NCBI RefSeq assembly: GCF_000590885.1 | Contig: NZ_JFHN01000045.1 | Location: 186,001 to 250,000 of the forward strand | DNA length: 64,000 bases | Reading direction: 5' to 3' | From: Erwinia mallotivora | GTDB lineage: Bacteria > Pseudomonadota > Gammaproteobacteria > Enterobacterales > Enterobacteriaceae | Shown here: positions 1-8,905 of the stretch, in pieces | How the letters are laid out: every line of letters begins with the position of its first letter | Position numbering within the stretch: position 1 is the first letter of the stretch | Notes under the pieces: model-generated | Seen by the model: the letters and a program-made list of their open reading frames with translations, nothing else | What the model was told of the DNA's origin: nothing | Database searches by the model: none | Made by a program: the position numbers and the translations under genes

Positions 1-1118
<1,118 letters not shown>

Positions 1119-1265
1119 CAGCCGGGGGGAAACCCCGGTACAGAAGCTGGTGACTGAACAAAGGCAGGGAAGCACCGATAAAGCGGTAAAAGCCCGGGTA
1201 AAAGATAAATGTCGCTGTGTGATCAACGCCACCATGGCTGATGCATTGCACAGGACATTTATTTT

Positions 1266-1913
1266 TCAGTCATGCAGCCAACCCATTCCCCTGAGCGCGA
1301 TTCGGATGCGTTGTTTTATATGCTCCGTAATCTCTTTTCTTTGTCCGGCCGTATTCACGCGGCGGTGGGGCACCAGCGCACCAAAAACGATGTCCATCAA
1401 CATTCCGGCATAGACTTCCAGACAGCCCGGCTGCAAATTTTTCTCCCCGCCTGCACTCTGTAACCACGCCATTAACATTTCGCGGGAACGTACGGCCTTG
1501 TTTTCATAGAGATAGTCAGACAGTTCAGGAAAGAGAACAGATTCGCGCGTCATCAGTCGCAGAATCGCTTCACGTTCCTGATATTCCTCATCGCTGATAT
1601 CAAGACGGAAAATACGAAACAGGCAGGTGTCCACTGAACACTGCTCCTGTTCAGGTCTGGGTAGATCCAACAGCAGATGACGATGCTCGCTGACAACTGC
1701 GGCAAACAGCGCCTGCTTATCACTGAATACTTCATACAGCGTTCTTTTCGACACTTTTGCCCGGCGGGCCACTTCCGCCGTACTGGTACTGGCAAAACCG
1801 AGTTCAATAAAAGCACGATATGCGTGGGCAATGATGCTTTTGCGCCGACTGGCCGCGTCTTCGGTTCGTGGCCGCCCCCGACGCGAGGAAGGCTGATTAT
1901 GCTGATTGTTCAT
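1266..1913 (-). CDS. TetR/AcrR-family transcriptional repressor
   Basis: A 215-residue TetR-type repressor. The N-terminal helix-turn-helix (about residues 25-70) carries the typical STAEVARRAKVSKRTLYEVF signature, followed by a helical ligand-binding domain. It is divergent from an O-methyltransferase, and a perfect palindrome lies in the shared intergenic region between the two starts. This is the classical layout of an autoregulated repressor controlling its neighbour. The ligand is unknown. The ATG start is the first in-frame methionine after the palindrome, so the operator would sit in its promoter or leader. Confidence 0.85.
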   Translation of the reverse strand: MNNQHNQPSSRRGRPRTEDAASRRKSIIAHAYRAFIELGFASTSTAEVARRAKVSKRTLYEVFSDKQALFAAVVSEHRHLLLDLPRPEQEQCSVDTCLFRIFRLDISDEEYQEREAILRLMTRESVLFPELSDYLYENKAVRSREMLMAWLQSAGGEKNLQPGCLEVYAGMLMDIVFGALVPHRRVNTAGQRKEITEHIKQRIRIALRGMGWLHD

Positions 1914-1947
1914 ATTTACTTACACGTTGCGAAGTGCTGCATCCTTA

Positions 1948-1970
1948 TATGGTACTTGATAAGTACCATA
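1948..1970. promoter_or_regulatory. Palindromic operator between tetR and methyltransferase
   Basis: A perfect inverted repeat with 10-bp arms (TATGGTACTT / AAGTACCATA) around a 3-bp centre (GAT). It lies in the divergent intergenic region about 35 bp from the TetR start and 63 bp from the methyltransferase start. Size, symmetry and position match TetR-family operators. That the neighbouring repressor binds it is inference. Confidence 0.75.
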
Positions 1971-2032
1971 AATTGATACACCCTGTTAATCGACATCTGG
2001 TGAATATTAACGCGACTTCTGGAGAAAACATC

Positions 2033-2686
2033 ATGATATCGGAACGATTCGATCAGACTTCTCACGCCCTGCGTGATCCGAAGATATTAAAGGTGATCCA
2101 AAGCATGAATGAACGCCGCAAGCGTCCGGATGCCGCGGCATTTGCCACACCCGGCGCGCCCGACCCTGAACATTTTGCTGACTATGGCTTCTCCATTCAT
2201 CCTGAACAGGGCGATCTTATCTATCTGTTATGCCGTGCGATGAACGCCACCCGCGTGGTGGATTTTGCGACCTCCGTGGGGATGTCAGCTATCTATTTTG
2301 CTGCCGCGATGCGCGATAACGGCGGTGGCGAGGTGATTGGTGCGGAACTGGTCGCGGAAAAAGTGAAAACGGCATACCGGAATCTTGCACAAGCCGGGCT
2401 GGATGAATTTGTCACTATCCGCCAGGGAGATGCGCGTGAAACGCTTAAAGATGTTGGTGGCCCGGTTGATTTTGTCCTTATCGATGGCTGGCCACTTGCA
2501 GAAGGACCGACGCTGGCAAGGCAGGTTATTGAAATTATGGCCCCTCAACTGCGTGTGGGCGGGTATGTGCTAAATGACAACGCTGAACCTGACTTCCTGG
2601 AATTTATCCGCAACCCGGCAAACGGTTTCATCTCCGTTACCCTGCCGATCAAACGCGGTACCGAGCTGGCGCTTAAAATCAGCTGA
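2033..2686 (+). CDS. O-methyltransferase (class I, SAM-dependent)
   Basis: A 217-residue Rossmann-fold methyltransferase of the caffeoyl-CoA/catechol O-methyltransferase type (Methyltransf_24-like). The SAM-binding motif I is VVDFATSVGMSAIYFAAAM (about residues 70-90), the acidic end of strand 2 is EVIGAELV, and the strand-4 motif is VDFVLIDGWP. The open frame extends upstream, but the ATG at 2033 is chosen because GGAG lies just before it and the upstream part overlaps the divergent operator. The gene is probably repressed by the divergent TetR protein. The substrate is unknown; detoxification of a small phenolic or hydroxylated compound is a guess from the regulator context. Confidence 0.8.
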   Translation: MISERFDQTSHALRDPKILKVIQSMNERRKRPDAAAFATPGAPDPEHFADYGFSIHPEQGDLIYLLCRAMNATRVVDFATSVGMSAIYFAAAMRDNGGGEVIGAELVAEKVKTAYRNLAQAGLDEFVTIRQGDARETLKDVGGPVDFVLIDGWPLAEGPTLARQVIEIMAPQLRVGGYVLNDNAEPDFLEFIRNPANGFISVTLPIKRGTELALKIS

Positions 2687-2922
2687 AACCGCAGAGCAGC
2701 AAAACATCTCTGTCAGGGCACAAAAATTCTCCCCTGCTGTCCGCTAACAGGACCGGTTAAAAGCTTTGATTATCAGCCGGATGGGTTCAGTGACCTGCCT
2801 GTGGTGCTGATGCAGTGGGGCAGGATGGCGCTGCTGAAGTCGCAGCCGGAGCCATCATCAGTCAGCTGAAAGTGATGTGGGCAACACCTGCATAAAACCC
2901 CAATCTGTTAAGGAAGATAACC

Positions 2923-4392
2923 ATGCCTGATATGTCACGAAGATCATTTATGGTGGCCGGAACCGTGCTGGCCAGTGCCATTTCCACCACCGGGCTAAGC
3001 CGTGAAGCCCGCGCCGCAAACAAAAACGGATTTATGGCGGCGTCTGAAGCGGGAAACGGGCAAGGCGCTGAGGCGGCGAAAGGGCCAGGCATACAGCGAA
3101 TTGTTGCCCTGTGTGAAGTCACTGGCGGTGGTGAAAAGGTTTACGGCATCGCGGTTGAATATGATGTGGATATTGATCCAGCGAGCCTGACGCTTACCAG
3201 CTATCAAACCGCAGTCGTTCCGGCTGCGGAAGGGTTCTTTGCCGGTATGCCTGATGAACCCGACAAAAATGCGGGCAACGCCGCCCCGCAGCCGCGAGCG
3301 GTGAGTGTTATCTACACCAATTCGGCACCCGCACTGTTATCGGGGCAGAGGAGCGTTACCGGAAGATATGTGATTGCGGAGTTCAGCCACGATCCCGACC
3401 TCAGTTTACCCACTCAGGACAGCGACATCGTCTGGTTGACCCAGGTAAAAAATGTTAACACGCTGAAAGGTCAGGTTTATGCGGCGACCAGCACCCGCTG
3501 GAGCAATGCCGGAGCGCATGGCAATAACGTCGCGATCCGGGGTGTTGATCGCTGGGAACAAAATCACTGGTGGTGGGATGACCAGCGCTCAGCCTGGCTG
3601 GAATACAGTATTTATTTGCCGCAGTCATTCCTCCAACCGGGGGGCGAAAACAAAGCTTATCCTCTGCTACTGGCGATTACCCATTCCGGCACCAGTTATG
3701 ATGGCACCTGTGCGCAGACGCTGACCGAGCAGTGTATCGCGGCTATCTGGAGTATGCCGGAAGAGCAGGAACAGCATGAATGCGTGGTGATCACCCCACG
3801 TTACGAACGCACCACCATGAATGATTACTGGGAACACACCAGCGATGTGGAGAACACCTGGCGACTGGTGCAGTCACTGTTAAGCAACAGCTGGGACTAC
3901 GGTAATCCCAATCTGGCGGATCGCCGCGACAAAGTGCTGAAAATTGATGCTTCACGGGTTTACTGCACGGGATGGTCAATGGGGGCGATGACCTCGCTCT
4001 GGCTGATGGCGAAACACCCGGAAACCTTTGCTGCCGGACTGATTATTGCCGGTCAGCAGCGGCCAAAAGATGTGGTGACCCTGGCAAAGCAGAAGTTGTT
4101 AATTATCACCGGGTCAGAGGATAACAAAGCCACGCCGTGGAATGAGAAATGTATCCCTGTCTGGCAGCAGGCGGGCGGTAAGATAACCCGGCCTGACGAG
4201 CAACTCGATCCCGCATTGATTTTCCCGGTCGATAATCAGCACAGACTCTCCGAACGCATTGAAGGCTACCTGGCAGAAGGCGGCAATATTACGTTTCTCA
4301 CCTTTAAAGGTGTCGATCACATGGCCTCTGCCCGCAAGTTTTTTTATATTCACGCGGCACGCAACTGGTTGTTCAAACAGAAGAAAAACTAA
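2923..4392 (+). CDS. Tat-exported alpha/beta-hydrolase (esterase/PHB-depolymerase-like)
   Basis: A 489-residue secreted hydrolase. The N-terminus has a twin-arginine signal (SRRSFMVAG, then a hydrophobic stretch and a cut near AREARA, residues 5-33). An Ig-like N-terminal region (about 45-180) precedes an alpha/beta-hydrolase domain. The nucleophile motif is G-W-S-M-G at residues 350-354 (Ser352) and the likely catalytic histidine is His466 in GVDHMAS. This matches the 'esterase Ig-like N-terminal domain' plus predicted-peptidase architecture. The substrate is unknown. It is transcribed alone; the downstream regulator is convergent. ATG 2923 has AAGGAAG eight bases upstream. Confidence 0.8.
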   Translation: MPDMSRRSFMVAGTVLASAISTTGLSREARAANKNGFMAASEAGNGQGAEAAKGPGIQRIVALCEVTGGGEKVYGIAVEYDVDIDPASLTLTSYQTAVVPAAEGFFAGMPDEPDKNAGNAAPQPRAVSVIYTNSAPALLSGQRSVTGRYVIAEFSHDPDLSLPTQDSDIVWLTQVKNVNTLKGQVYAATSTRWSNAGAHGNNVAIRGVDRWEQNHWWWDDQRSAWLEYSIYLPQSFLQPGGENKAYPLLLAITHSGTSYDGTCAQTLTEQCIAAIWSMPEEQEQHECVVITPRYERTTMNDYWEHTSDVENTWRLVQSLLSNSWDYGNPNLADRRDKVLKIDASRVYCTGWSMGAMTSLWLMAKHPETFAAGLIIAGQQRPKDVVTLAKQKLLIITGSEDNKATPWNEKCIPVWQQAGGKITRPDEQLDPALIFPVDNQHRLSERIEGYLAEGGNITFLTFKGVDHMASARKFFYIHAARNWLFKQKKN

Positions 4393-4422
4393 GCCGGATG
4401 CATTTTCCTGCCGACGTGGTCT

Positions 4423-5001
4423 TCAGGACGACTTCAGCACCACCACCGCATAGTGACAGGGCTGGGCGGTGGCATTCTGAAAAATGCAGTCGGTAGGGTC
4501 GCCCAGCTCCAGACAATCGCCTTTGTTCATCTCCAGCACCGTATTTCCTTCCTGAAAAGTGAGTGTGCCATCCAGCACCCAGATTAACTGGCGGCGGCCA
4601 AGATAGGAAATAGCGGGCATTGGCACCGTGACGCCGGCCGGTAGCGCCACACTGACCAGGTCAAGCGGGATTTTTCCCGGTGAGACGTGGCGTCGGATAT
4701 AGCCGGTTTCAGGATCCTGCCAGACAGCCTGCTGCTGATGACGAATCAGCGTTCCACTCCTGGCTTCACTCAGGGCAATCAGCTGGGACATACTCATGTC
4801 AAAAGATCCGGCAAGTTTCGCCAGCAGTGTTGCCGTCGGGCTGCTTTCTCCCCGTTCAATTTTGTGGATCATGGCTCTGGAAACGCCGGAAAATCCGGCC
4901 AGATCGGTCAGCGACCAGCCCCGGCTTTCTCTCTCAGTTTTCACCTTCTGACCGATACGTTGATTAATGTCGTCTTCTTTACTGGACAATTCGTCTGACA
5001 T
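4423..5001 (-). CDS. XRE-cupin transcriptional regulator
   Basis: A 192-residue regulator with an N-terminal lambda-repressor-like helix-turn-helix (about residues 14-70, GVSRAMIHKIERGESSPTAT) and a C-terminal cupin domain (about 105-188, a small-molecule sensor). Proteins of this layout regulate neighbouring amine, amino-acid or detoxification genes. It is divergent from an N-acetyltransferase, and two copies of a 12-bp site lie between the two genes. It converges with the esterase gene, 30 bp away. Confidence 0.87.
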   Translation of the reverse strand: MSDELSSKEDDINQRIGQKVKTERESRGWSLTDLAGFSGVSRAMIHKIERGESSPTATLLAKLAGSFDMSMSQLIALSEARSGTLIRHQQQAVWQDPETGYIRRHVSPGKIPLDLVSVALPAGVTVPMPAISYLGRRQLIWVLDGTLTFQEGNTVLEMNKGDCLELGDPTDCIFQNATAQPCHYAVVVLKSS

Positions 5002-5010
5002 AATGGATAA

Positions 5011-5042
5011 CTACTATAGTGAATGATTATCTACTTTAGTGA
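5011..5042. promoter_or_regulatory. Two-copy operator for the XRE-cupin regulator
   Basis: CTACTATAGTGA (5011-5022) is repeated as CTACTTTAGTGA (5031-5042), 11 of 12 bases identical and exactly 20 bp apart, i.e. two helical turns on one DNA face. Each copy is itself a near palindrome (ACTATAGT / ACTTTAGT). The sites lie directly upstream of both divergent genes. Binding by the adjacent regulator is inferred. Confidence 0.65.
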
Positions 5043-5063
5043 CAGCACAACGAGGTGTCCAGC

Positions 5064-5576
5064 ATGAAGATACGTCAGGCGACAGAAGGTGATGCGGCAG
5101 CGATTACTGAGATTTACAACGAAGCGGTATTGCAGACAACCGCTGTCTGGAATGACTGCACGGTCGATATCACTAACCGGATAAAATGGCTGAGTGACAG
5201 GCAAAACGCCGGATTTTCGGTACTGGTGGCGGTGGATCAGGCCAACAGCGTGCTGGGCTATGCCACTTACGGTGCCTGGCGTCCCTGGGATGGTTATCGC
5301 CATACCGTTGAAGACTCTATCTATGTTGACAAAAATGCCAGAGGTAAAGGCACTGGCGCTGCGCTGATGAAGGTGCTGATTCAACAGGCTACCCTGCAAG
5401 GGAAACACATTATGGTCGCCGGGATTGAATCCTCAAACGAAGCCTCGCTGGCCTTGCACCGAAAGTTTGGCTTCACCGACGCCGGGCGGCTCAGTGAGGT
5501 GGGCTGTAAGTTTGGTCACTGGCTGGATCTGAACTTCCTTCATTTGCGTCTGGACAGCAGAGCAAATCCCGACTGA
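5064..5576 (+). CDS. GNAT N-acetyltransferase (phosphinothricin/methionine-sulfone type)
   Basis: A 170-residue GNAT enzyme resembling the Pat/MnaT (YncA) group, which acetylates amino-acid-like compounds such as phosphinothricin, methionine sulfone or sulfoximine. The acetyl-CoA loop is YVDKNARGKGTGAALM (about residues 85-100), followed by GIESSNEASLALHRKFGF typical of the family. ATG 5064 is preferred over the upstream in-frame GTG at 5055 because GAGG (5052-5055) is correctly spaced before it. It is divergent from the XRE-cupin regulator, which probably controls it. Confidence 0.83.
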   Translation: MKIRQATEGDAAAITEIYNEAVLQTTAVWNDCTVDITNRIKWLSDRQNAGFSVLVAVDQANSVLGYATYGAWRPWDGYRHTVEDSIYVDKNARGKGTGAALMKVLIQQATLQGKHIMVAGIESSNEASLALHRKFGFTDAGRLSEVGCKFGHWLDLNFLHLRLDSRANPD

Positions 5577-5591
5577 GCCGGGCGGCTTTTA

Positions 5592-5630
5592 CCGCAGGCC
5601 GGCAGACAGCGACCGGCCTGCGGTTTCGTT
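5592..5630 (+). terminator. Rho-independent terminator
   Basis: An 11-bp perfect GC-rich stem (5592-5602 with 5613-5623) and 10-nt loop, followed by TTTCGTT. It lies between the acetyltransferase stop and the convergent nucleoside hydrolase stop and may serve both directions. Confidence 0.7.
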
Positions 5631-5637
5631 GTCTGAG

Positions 5638-6567
5638 CTATCGCCCACCCGCACCGAGAGCAGCAAGAAAGGCATGTTTAACCGCTTCTGCCTGCACCTC
5701 CAGACACAGCCTCTGCGCCGGACATTCAGCGAACGGATTGAAACGTGAGGCCAGCTGCGTCAGTTGCCGCACGGTCTGGCCGAAAGTAATGCCTTCGCAA
5801 ACGACCCTGACCGGCGATTGCACCGTGGTAAACAGCGTCGGATGATTCAGCCAGGAAATAGTCAGGGTGTCGTGAAGCGCCATTCCGGCGAATCCCTCTT
5901 TTTGCAGGCTGTAGCGCAGATAGCCCTGAGAAATGGCCTCCAGCACCGGCAGATTAAGACTGCGGATATCCTCAGCACCGATCAGCACCTGATGGGTGAC
6001 ATCCAGCGGCAGGATCACCACGGGCCAGGCGAAAGAGAAAACCTGGTCTGCGGCATGGGGATCTTTCCAGATATTAAATTCGCTGTGTGGCGTCACATTA
6101 CCCGCATGACCATGGGTGCCGAATGCGCCACCCATGATGACCACCTCTTTCACCAGCGGAATGATGTCCGGTGCCAGATTAGCTGCCACTGCCAGATTGG
6201 TCAGCGGCCCGATAGCCACCAGGGTAATTTCCCCTGGCTGCGCTCTTACTGTGTCGATAATGAATTCCACGGCGCTTTCTGCCCGGTCGTCGAAAGGATT
6301 CTCCAGCACATCGCCCAACCCGTCGCTGCCGTGGACTTTTGCCGCGCCGGTCACCTGAGAGAGCGCCAGCGGGCGCGAACAACCACGAAATACCGGCACA
6401 TCCAGACCGATCTGCTGTGAAAACAGGCGGGCATTTTTCACCGCCTGACCCACTGCAACGTTGCCAAAAACGGTAGTGATCCCCAAAATATTTTGCGTTT
6501 TTGCCGCATAGGCCAGCGCGAAAGCATCATCCACGCCGATATCAGTATCAAAAATTATCTTTCTCAT
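5638..6567 (-). CDS. Inosine-uridine-preferring nucleoside hydrolase family protein
   Basis: A 309-residue ribonucleoside hydrolase (Rih/IU-NH family) that cleaves the N-glycosidic bond of nucleosides. The calcium-binding signature DTDIGVDDA is at residues 7-15. Further family motifs are TTVFGN, HGSDGLGD and VIMGGAFGTHGHAGNVTPHSEFNIWKDPHAA near residues 145-175, with LHDTLTI near 240. Length is normal for the family (about 310). Which of RihA, B or C it matches cannot be decided by eye. It lies 70 bp downstream of the YgiN-like gene on the same strand. Confidence 0.88.
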   Translation of the reverse strand: MRKIIFDTDIGVDDAFALAYAAKTQNILGITTVFGNVAVGQAVKNARLFSQQIGLDVPVFRGCSRPLALSQVTGAAKVHGSDGLGDVLENPFDDRAESAVEFIIDTVRAQPGEITLVAIGPLTNLAVAANLAPDIIPLVKEVVIMGGAFGTHGHAGNVTPHSEFNIWKDPHAADQVFSFAWPVVILPLDVTHQVLIGAEDIRSLNLPVLEAISQGYLRYSLQKEGFAGMALHDTLTISWLNHPTLFTTVQSPVRVVCEGITFGQTVRQLTQLASRFNPFAECPAQRLCLEVQAEAVKHAFLAALGAGGR

Positions 6568-6637
6568 TGCGTCCTCAAATCCAGCCAGCAGGCATTTCTC
6601 AGAACTAATCCGAACAAAACAGTTTGCCGCGATAAGG

Positions 6638-6946
6638 TTATTTCACGGGTTCCAGCACAAAAATTTTCACCTCCACCACATCGTCTTTAATCAGACTACG
6701 ATGTTGCTCCATATGCTCGGCCTGCTGGTGTTGCTCCAGATGACGCAGGGAATCCCAGTGTTCCAGCATAAAAATTGAGTCAGGCGAGTGCTGCTTCCAG
6801 GGAACCTGGGCTTTGTGATCGATTAGCGGCAGATACCCTCCGCATCCCTCTTCCTGCAATACCGTGGGGATCAACTTTTCAATCGCCTGTAACACGGCAG
6901 TGCGACGGCCAGCTCTGACACAAATCTCGGCAATAACGGTAAGCAT
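6638..6946 (-). CDS. ygiN: YgiN-like quinol/antibiotic-biosynthesis monooxygenase
   Basis: A 102-residue ABM-domain protein (dimeric alpha/beta barrel). It aligns along its whole length with E. coli YgiN, a quinol monooxygenase: MLTVIAEI start, PTVLQEEGC, PDSIFMLEHWDS, HLEQHQQAEHM and the final ILEP-like end. In E. coli ygiN also lies between parE and parC, so the position supports orthology. The neighbouring quinone reductase gene mdaB of E. coli is absent here. Confidence 0.82.
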   Translation of the reverse strand: MLTVIAEICVRAGRRTAVLQAIEKLIPTVLQEEGCGGYLPLIDHKAQVPWKQHSPDSIFMLEHWDSLRHLEQHQQAEHMEQHRSLIKDDVVEVKIFVLEPVK

Positions 6947-7973
6947 ATTGATCCTTTTTGCGTTGATGAAAGTTCGTTTCAGGGGACGGGTGCCTGCGCG
7001 GCTACGGTCACACCGTCATTTTCAGCGCACAGCATCCTGGTCTGCCTGGCTGGGATTGTCGCAGTCAATATAATATTTTGTGTCGAAGATAACCTTTTTG
7101 GGAAAAGAATTTTTCAGCAGTGTCAAAGACATCACATTATCTGACAGACGGCGTAATGTATCATAATCGCTTTATTTCGATCATTATGTTGACTAAGAAT
7201 TCGTGAGCAATATATATATTTGCCATGTATCACTTTTTGTTATGCTGGCGACGTCCGGTTTGAGAAGATATTCACGCGAGAAACTATATTCACCTGAAAG
7301 GATAAACCAGGACTTATCCTAAAAAAATTGCTGTGAAAAAATGGTGATAACTTATTAAGATGAAATATAACAGGCAGGCCCTGGAAGTTTACACCTTAAA
7401 TTTGAAAAAGTAGCCATATACAGAATGGAGCACTAAACACGTCCCTCAACACTGCCACTGTGCAGGATAAATAAAAACTGGATGAGATATTCAGCCTTTG
7501 GGCATGAAATGATATCAGTCATCGTTATAGCAAAATTCATATTATTACTTTCGCATTCAATTGAGGAAGGGGTAATTTATGGTCAGAAAAAAATATATCC
7601 GGAACGCGTTAAAGTAAATTAATTGTCTGAGTGTCTTATTTTTAACAGAGATAAAATAACTTTGGAGCGGAAAGAATTTTTCAGCTACGCCGTTATCAGT
7701 AATCACAGCCGGTCTGCACATATCATCAGTGATTGCTGGCAGAGAGTGAAGCCAGGCAGGCTCTGATTATCCTGTCAGGAAAATGACATTTCCTGGCCAT
7801 CAAATAACAGCCTGTCCCAGCAGGCGTTATTGTCGCAGCCAGTCTGGACACGGACAGCGTGCAGAAACCGGAGCGTACACGGGGTACGTGAGGATTTCGA
7901 GCACTGCCCAGGTTAAGAATGGCAGGTAAAACAGCCCTGATGGGCCAGGCTTTAAGATTAAGGGAGACTGATT
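6947..7973. other. 1-kb gap, AT-rich, mostly without genes
   Basis: No convincing gene. 7060-7700 is strikingly AT-rich compared with the backbone. It contains only weak candidates: a 46-codon frame (7482-7622) and a 12-codon frame at 7579 behind a good AGGAAGGGG ribosome site. The right third holds a palindromic dispersed repeat. The region probably contains the promoter of the following biosynthetic-like operon, but no clear -35/-10 pair stands out. Confidence 0.6.
7803..7950 (-). repeat. Dispersed palindromic intergenic repeat, copy A
   Basis: A 148-bp element whose reverse complement matches the element at 63015-63168 over nearly its full length. Shared blocks include CCCATCAGGGCTG, GAAATCCTCACGTAC, GTGTACGCTCCGGTTTCTG and CTGTCCGTGTCCAGACTGG. 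The core is an imperfect palindrome. One end forms a hairpin (7803-7831, stem AATAAC.GCCTG with CAGGC.GTTATT, one bulge). Any ORF through it looks like an artefact of the repeat. Confidence 0.85.
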
Positions 7974-8753
7974 TTGGGCACACCACAACTCTTTGATCTG
8001 TCAGAGCGGACGGCATTAATCACCGGCGGTTCGCGTGGATTAGGATTACAAATTGCTGAAGCCCTGGGATCGCAGGGGGCGCATGTCATCCTTTCTGCAC
8101 GAAATGCTGATGAATTACGCACGGCGCAGTCGCATCTCGCTTCATTGGGCATCAGTGCCGACTGGATAGTTGCTGATAATACGCGGGATGTCGATATTGA
8201 ACGCCTCGCGCAAGAAGCCATAGCCAAAAAAGGTCACGTCGATATTCTGGTGAATAATGCCGGTACGGCGTTTGGTACGCCGGCAGAAGATCATGCCATT
8301 GACGACTGGGATCGCGTGATGGATTTGAATATCCGTAGCCTGTTTTTATTAACCCGCAATATCGGCAAACACAGCATGATCCCTCGCCGCTACGGAAAAA
8401 TTATTAATGTCTCCTCGCTGGCGGGGTTGCAGGGCAATCTGCCAGGCTGGTTGGAAGGCATTGCCTACAGCACCAGCAAAGGTGCGGTGGTAAATTTTAC
8501 CCGCGCACTGGCCGGTGAGTGGGGCGAATTTAATATTACCGTTAATGCGCTTGCGCCTGGTTTTTTTCCTTCAACCATGACGCGTAATTTACTGAATAAG
8601 GTGGGAGTTGAAACGCTCGCACAAAAATCACCCTTGCGACGAATAGGTGATAACGAAGATTTAAAAGGCGCGGCGATTTTATTCTCCTCAGATGCCAGCA
8701 AATATATCACGGGCCAGACACTCGCCATTGATGGTGGCATCAGTGCGGTATAA
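7974..8753 (+). CDS. SDR-family oxidoreductase, first gene of a putative biosynthetic operon
   Basis: A 259-residue classical short-chain dehydrogenase/reductase. The NAD(P)-binding motif TGGSRGLG is at residues 17-24, NNAG near 90, and the catalytic residues are Ser in NVSS plus Tyr165 and Lys169 (YSTSK). The overall look is of the gluconate 5-dehydrogenase-like subgroup, but the substrate is unknown. It begins with a TTG codon preceded by AGGGAG (7961-7966); no ATG is available near a ribosome site. It is the first of six same-strand genes containing two dioxygenases, a sulfotransferase and an aminotransferase, suggesting oxidation of an alcohol or reduction of a ketone in that pathway. Confidence 0.85.
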   Translation: MGTPQLFDLSERTALITGGSRGLGLQIAEALGSQGAHVILSARNADELRTAQSHLASLGISADWIVADNTRDVDIERLAQEAIAKKGHVDILVNNAGTAFGTPAEDHAIDDWDRVMDLNIRSLFLLTRNIGKHSMIPRRYGKIINVSSLAGLQGNLPGWLEGIAYSTSKGAVVNFTRALAGEWGEFNITVNALAPGFFPSTMTRNLLNKVGVETLAQKSPLRRIGDNEDLKGAAILFSSDASKYITGQTLAIDGGISAV

Positions 8754-8905
8754 TTTCATTTTTATCACTTCCGCTGGCAGATAAACAGGTTTAACTGTCA
8801 AACAGGGATCGCGCCCGGTGACAGGGAGCGGCGATGATCTGAATGGTGATGAAGACACAATAATATTTTTCCAGACGATCGCGTTACCAGACAGAGGTTT
8901 CAACT

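Noticed and set aside
7482-7622. 46-codon ORF in the AT-rich gap
   Set aside because: No ribosome site, no homology seen and low GC content, where random frames are short but not significant.
7726-8016. 96-codon minus-strand ORF containing NPHVPRVRSGFCTLSVSRLAA
   Set aside because: The coding look comes from the dispersed repeat; the same peptide appears in copy B (63047-63271). It also runs into the SDR gene.
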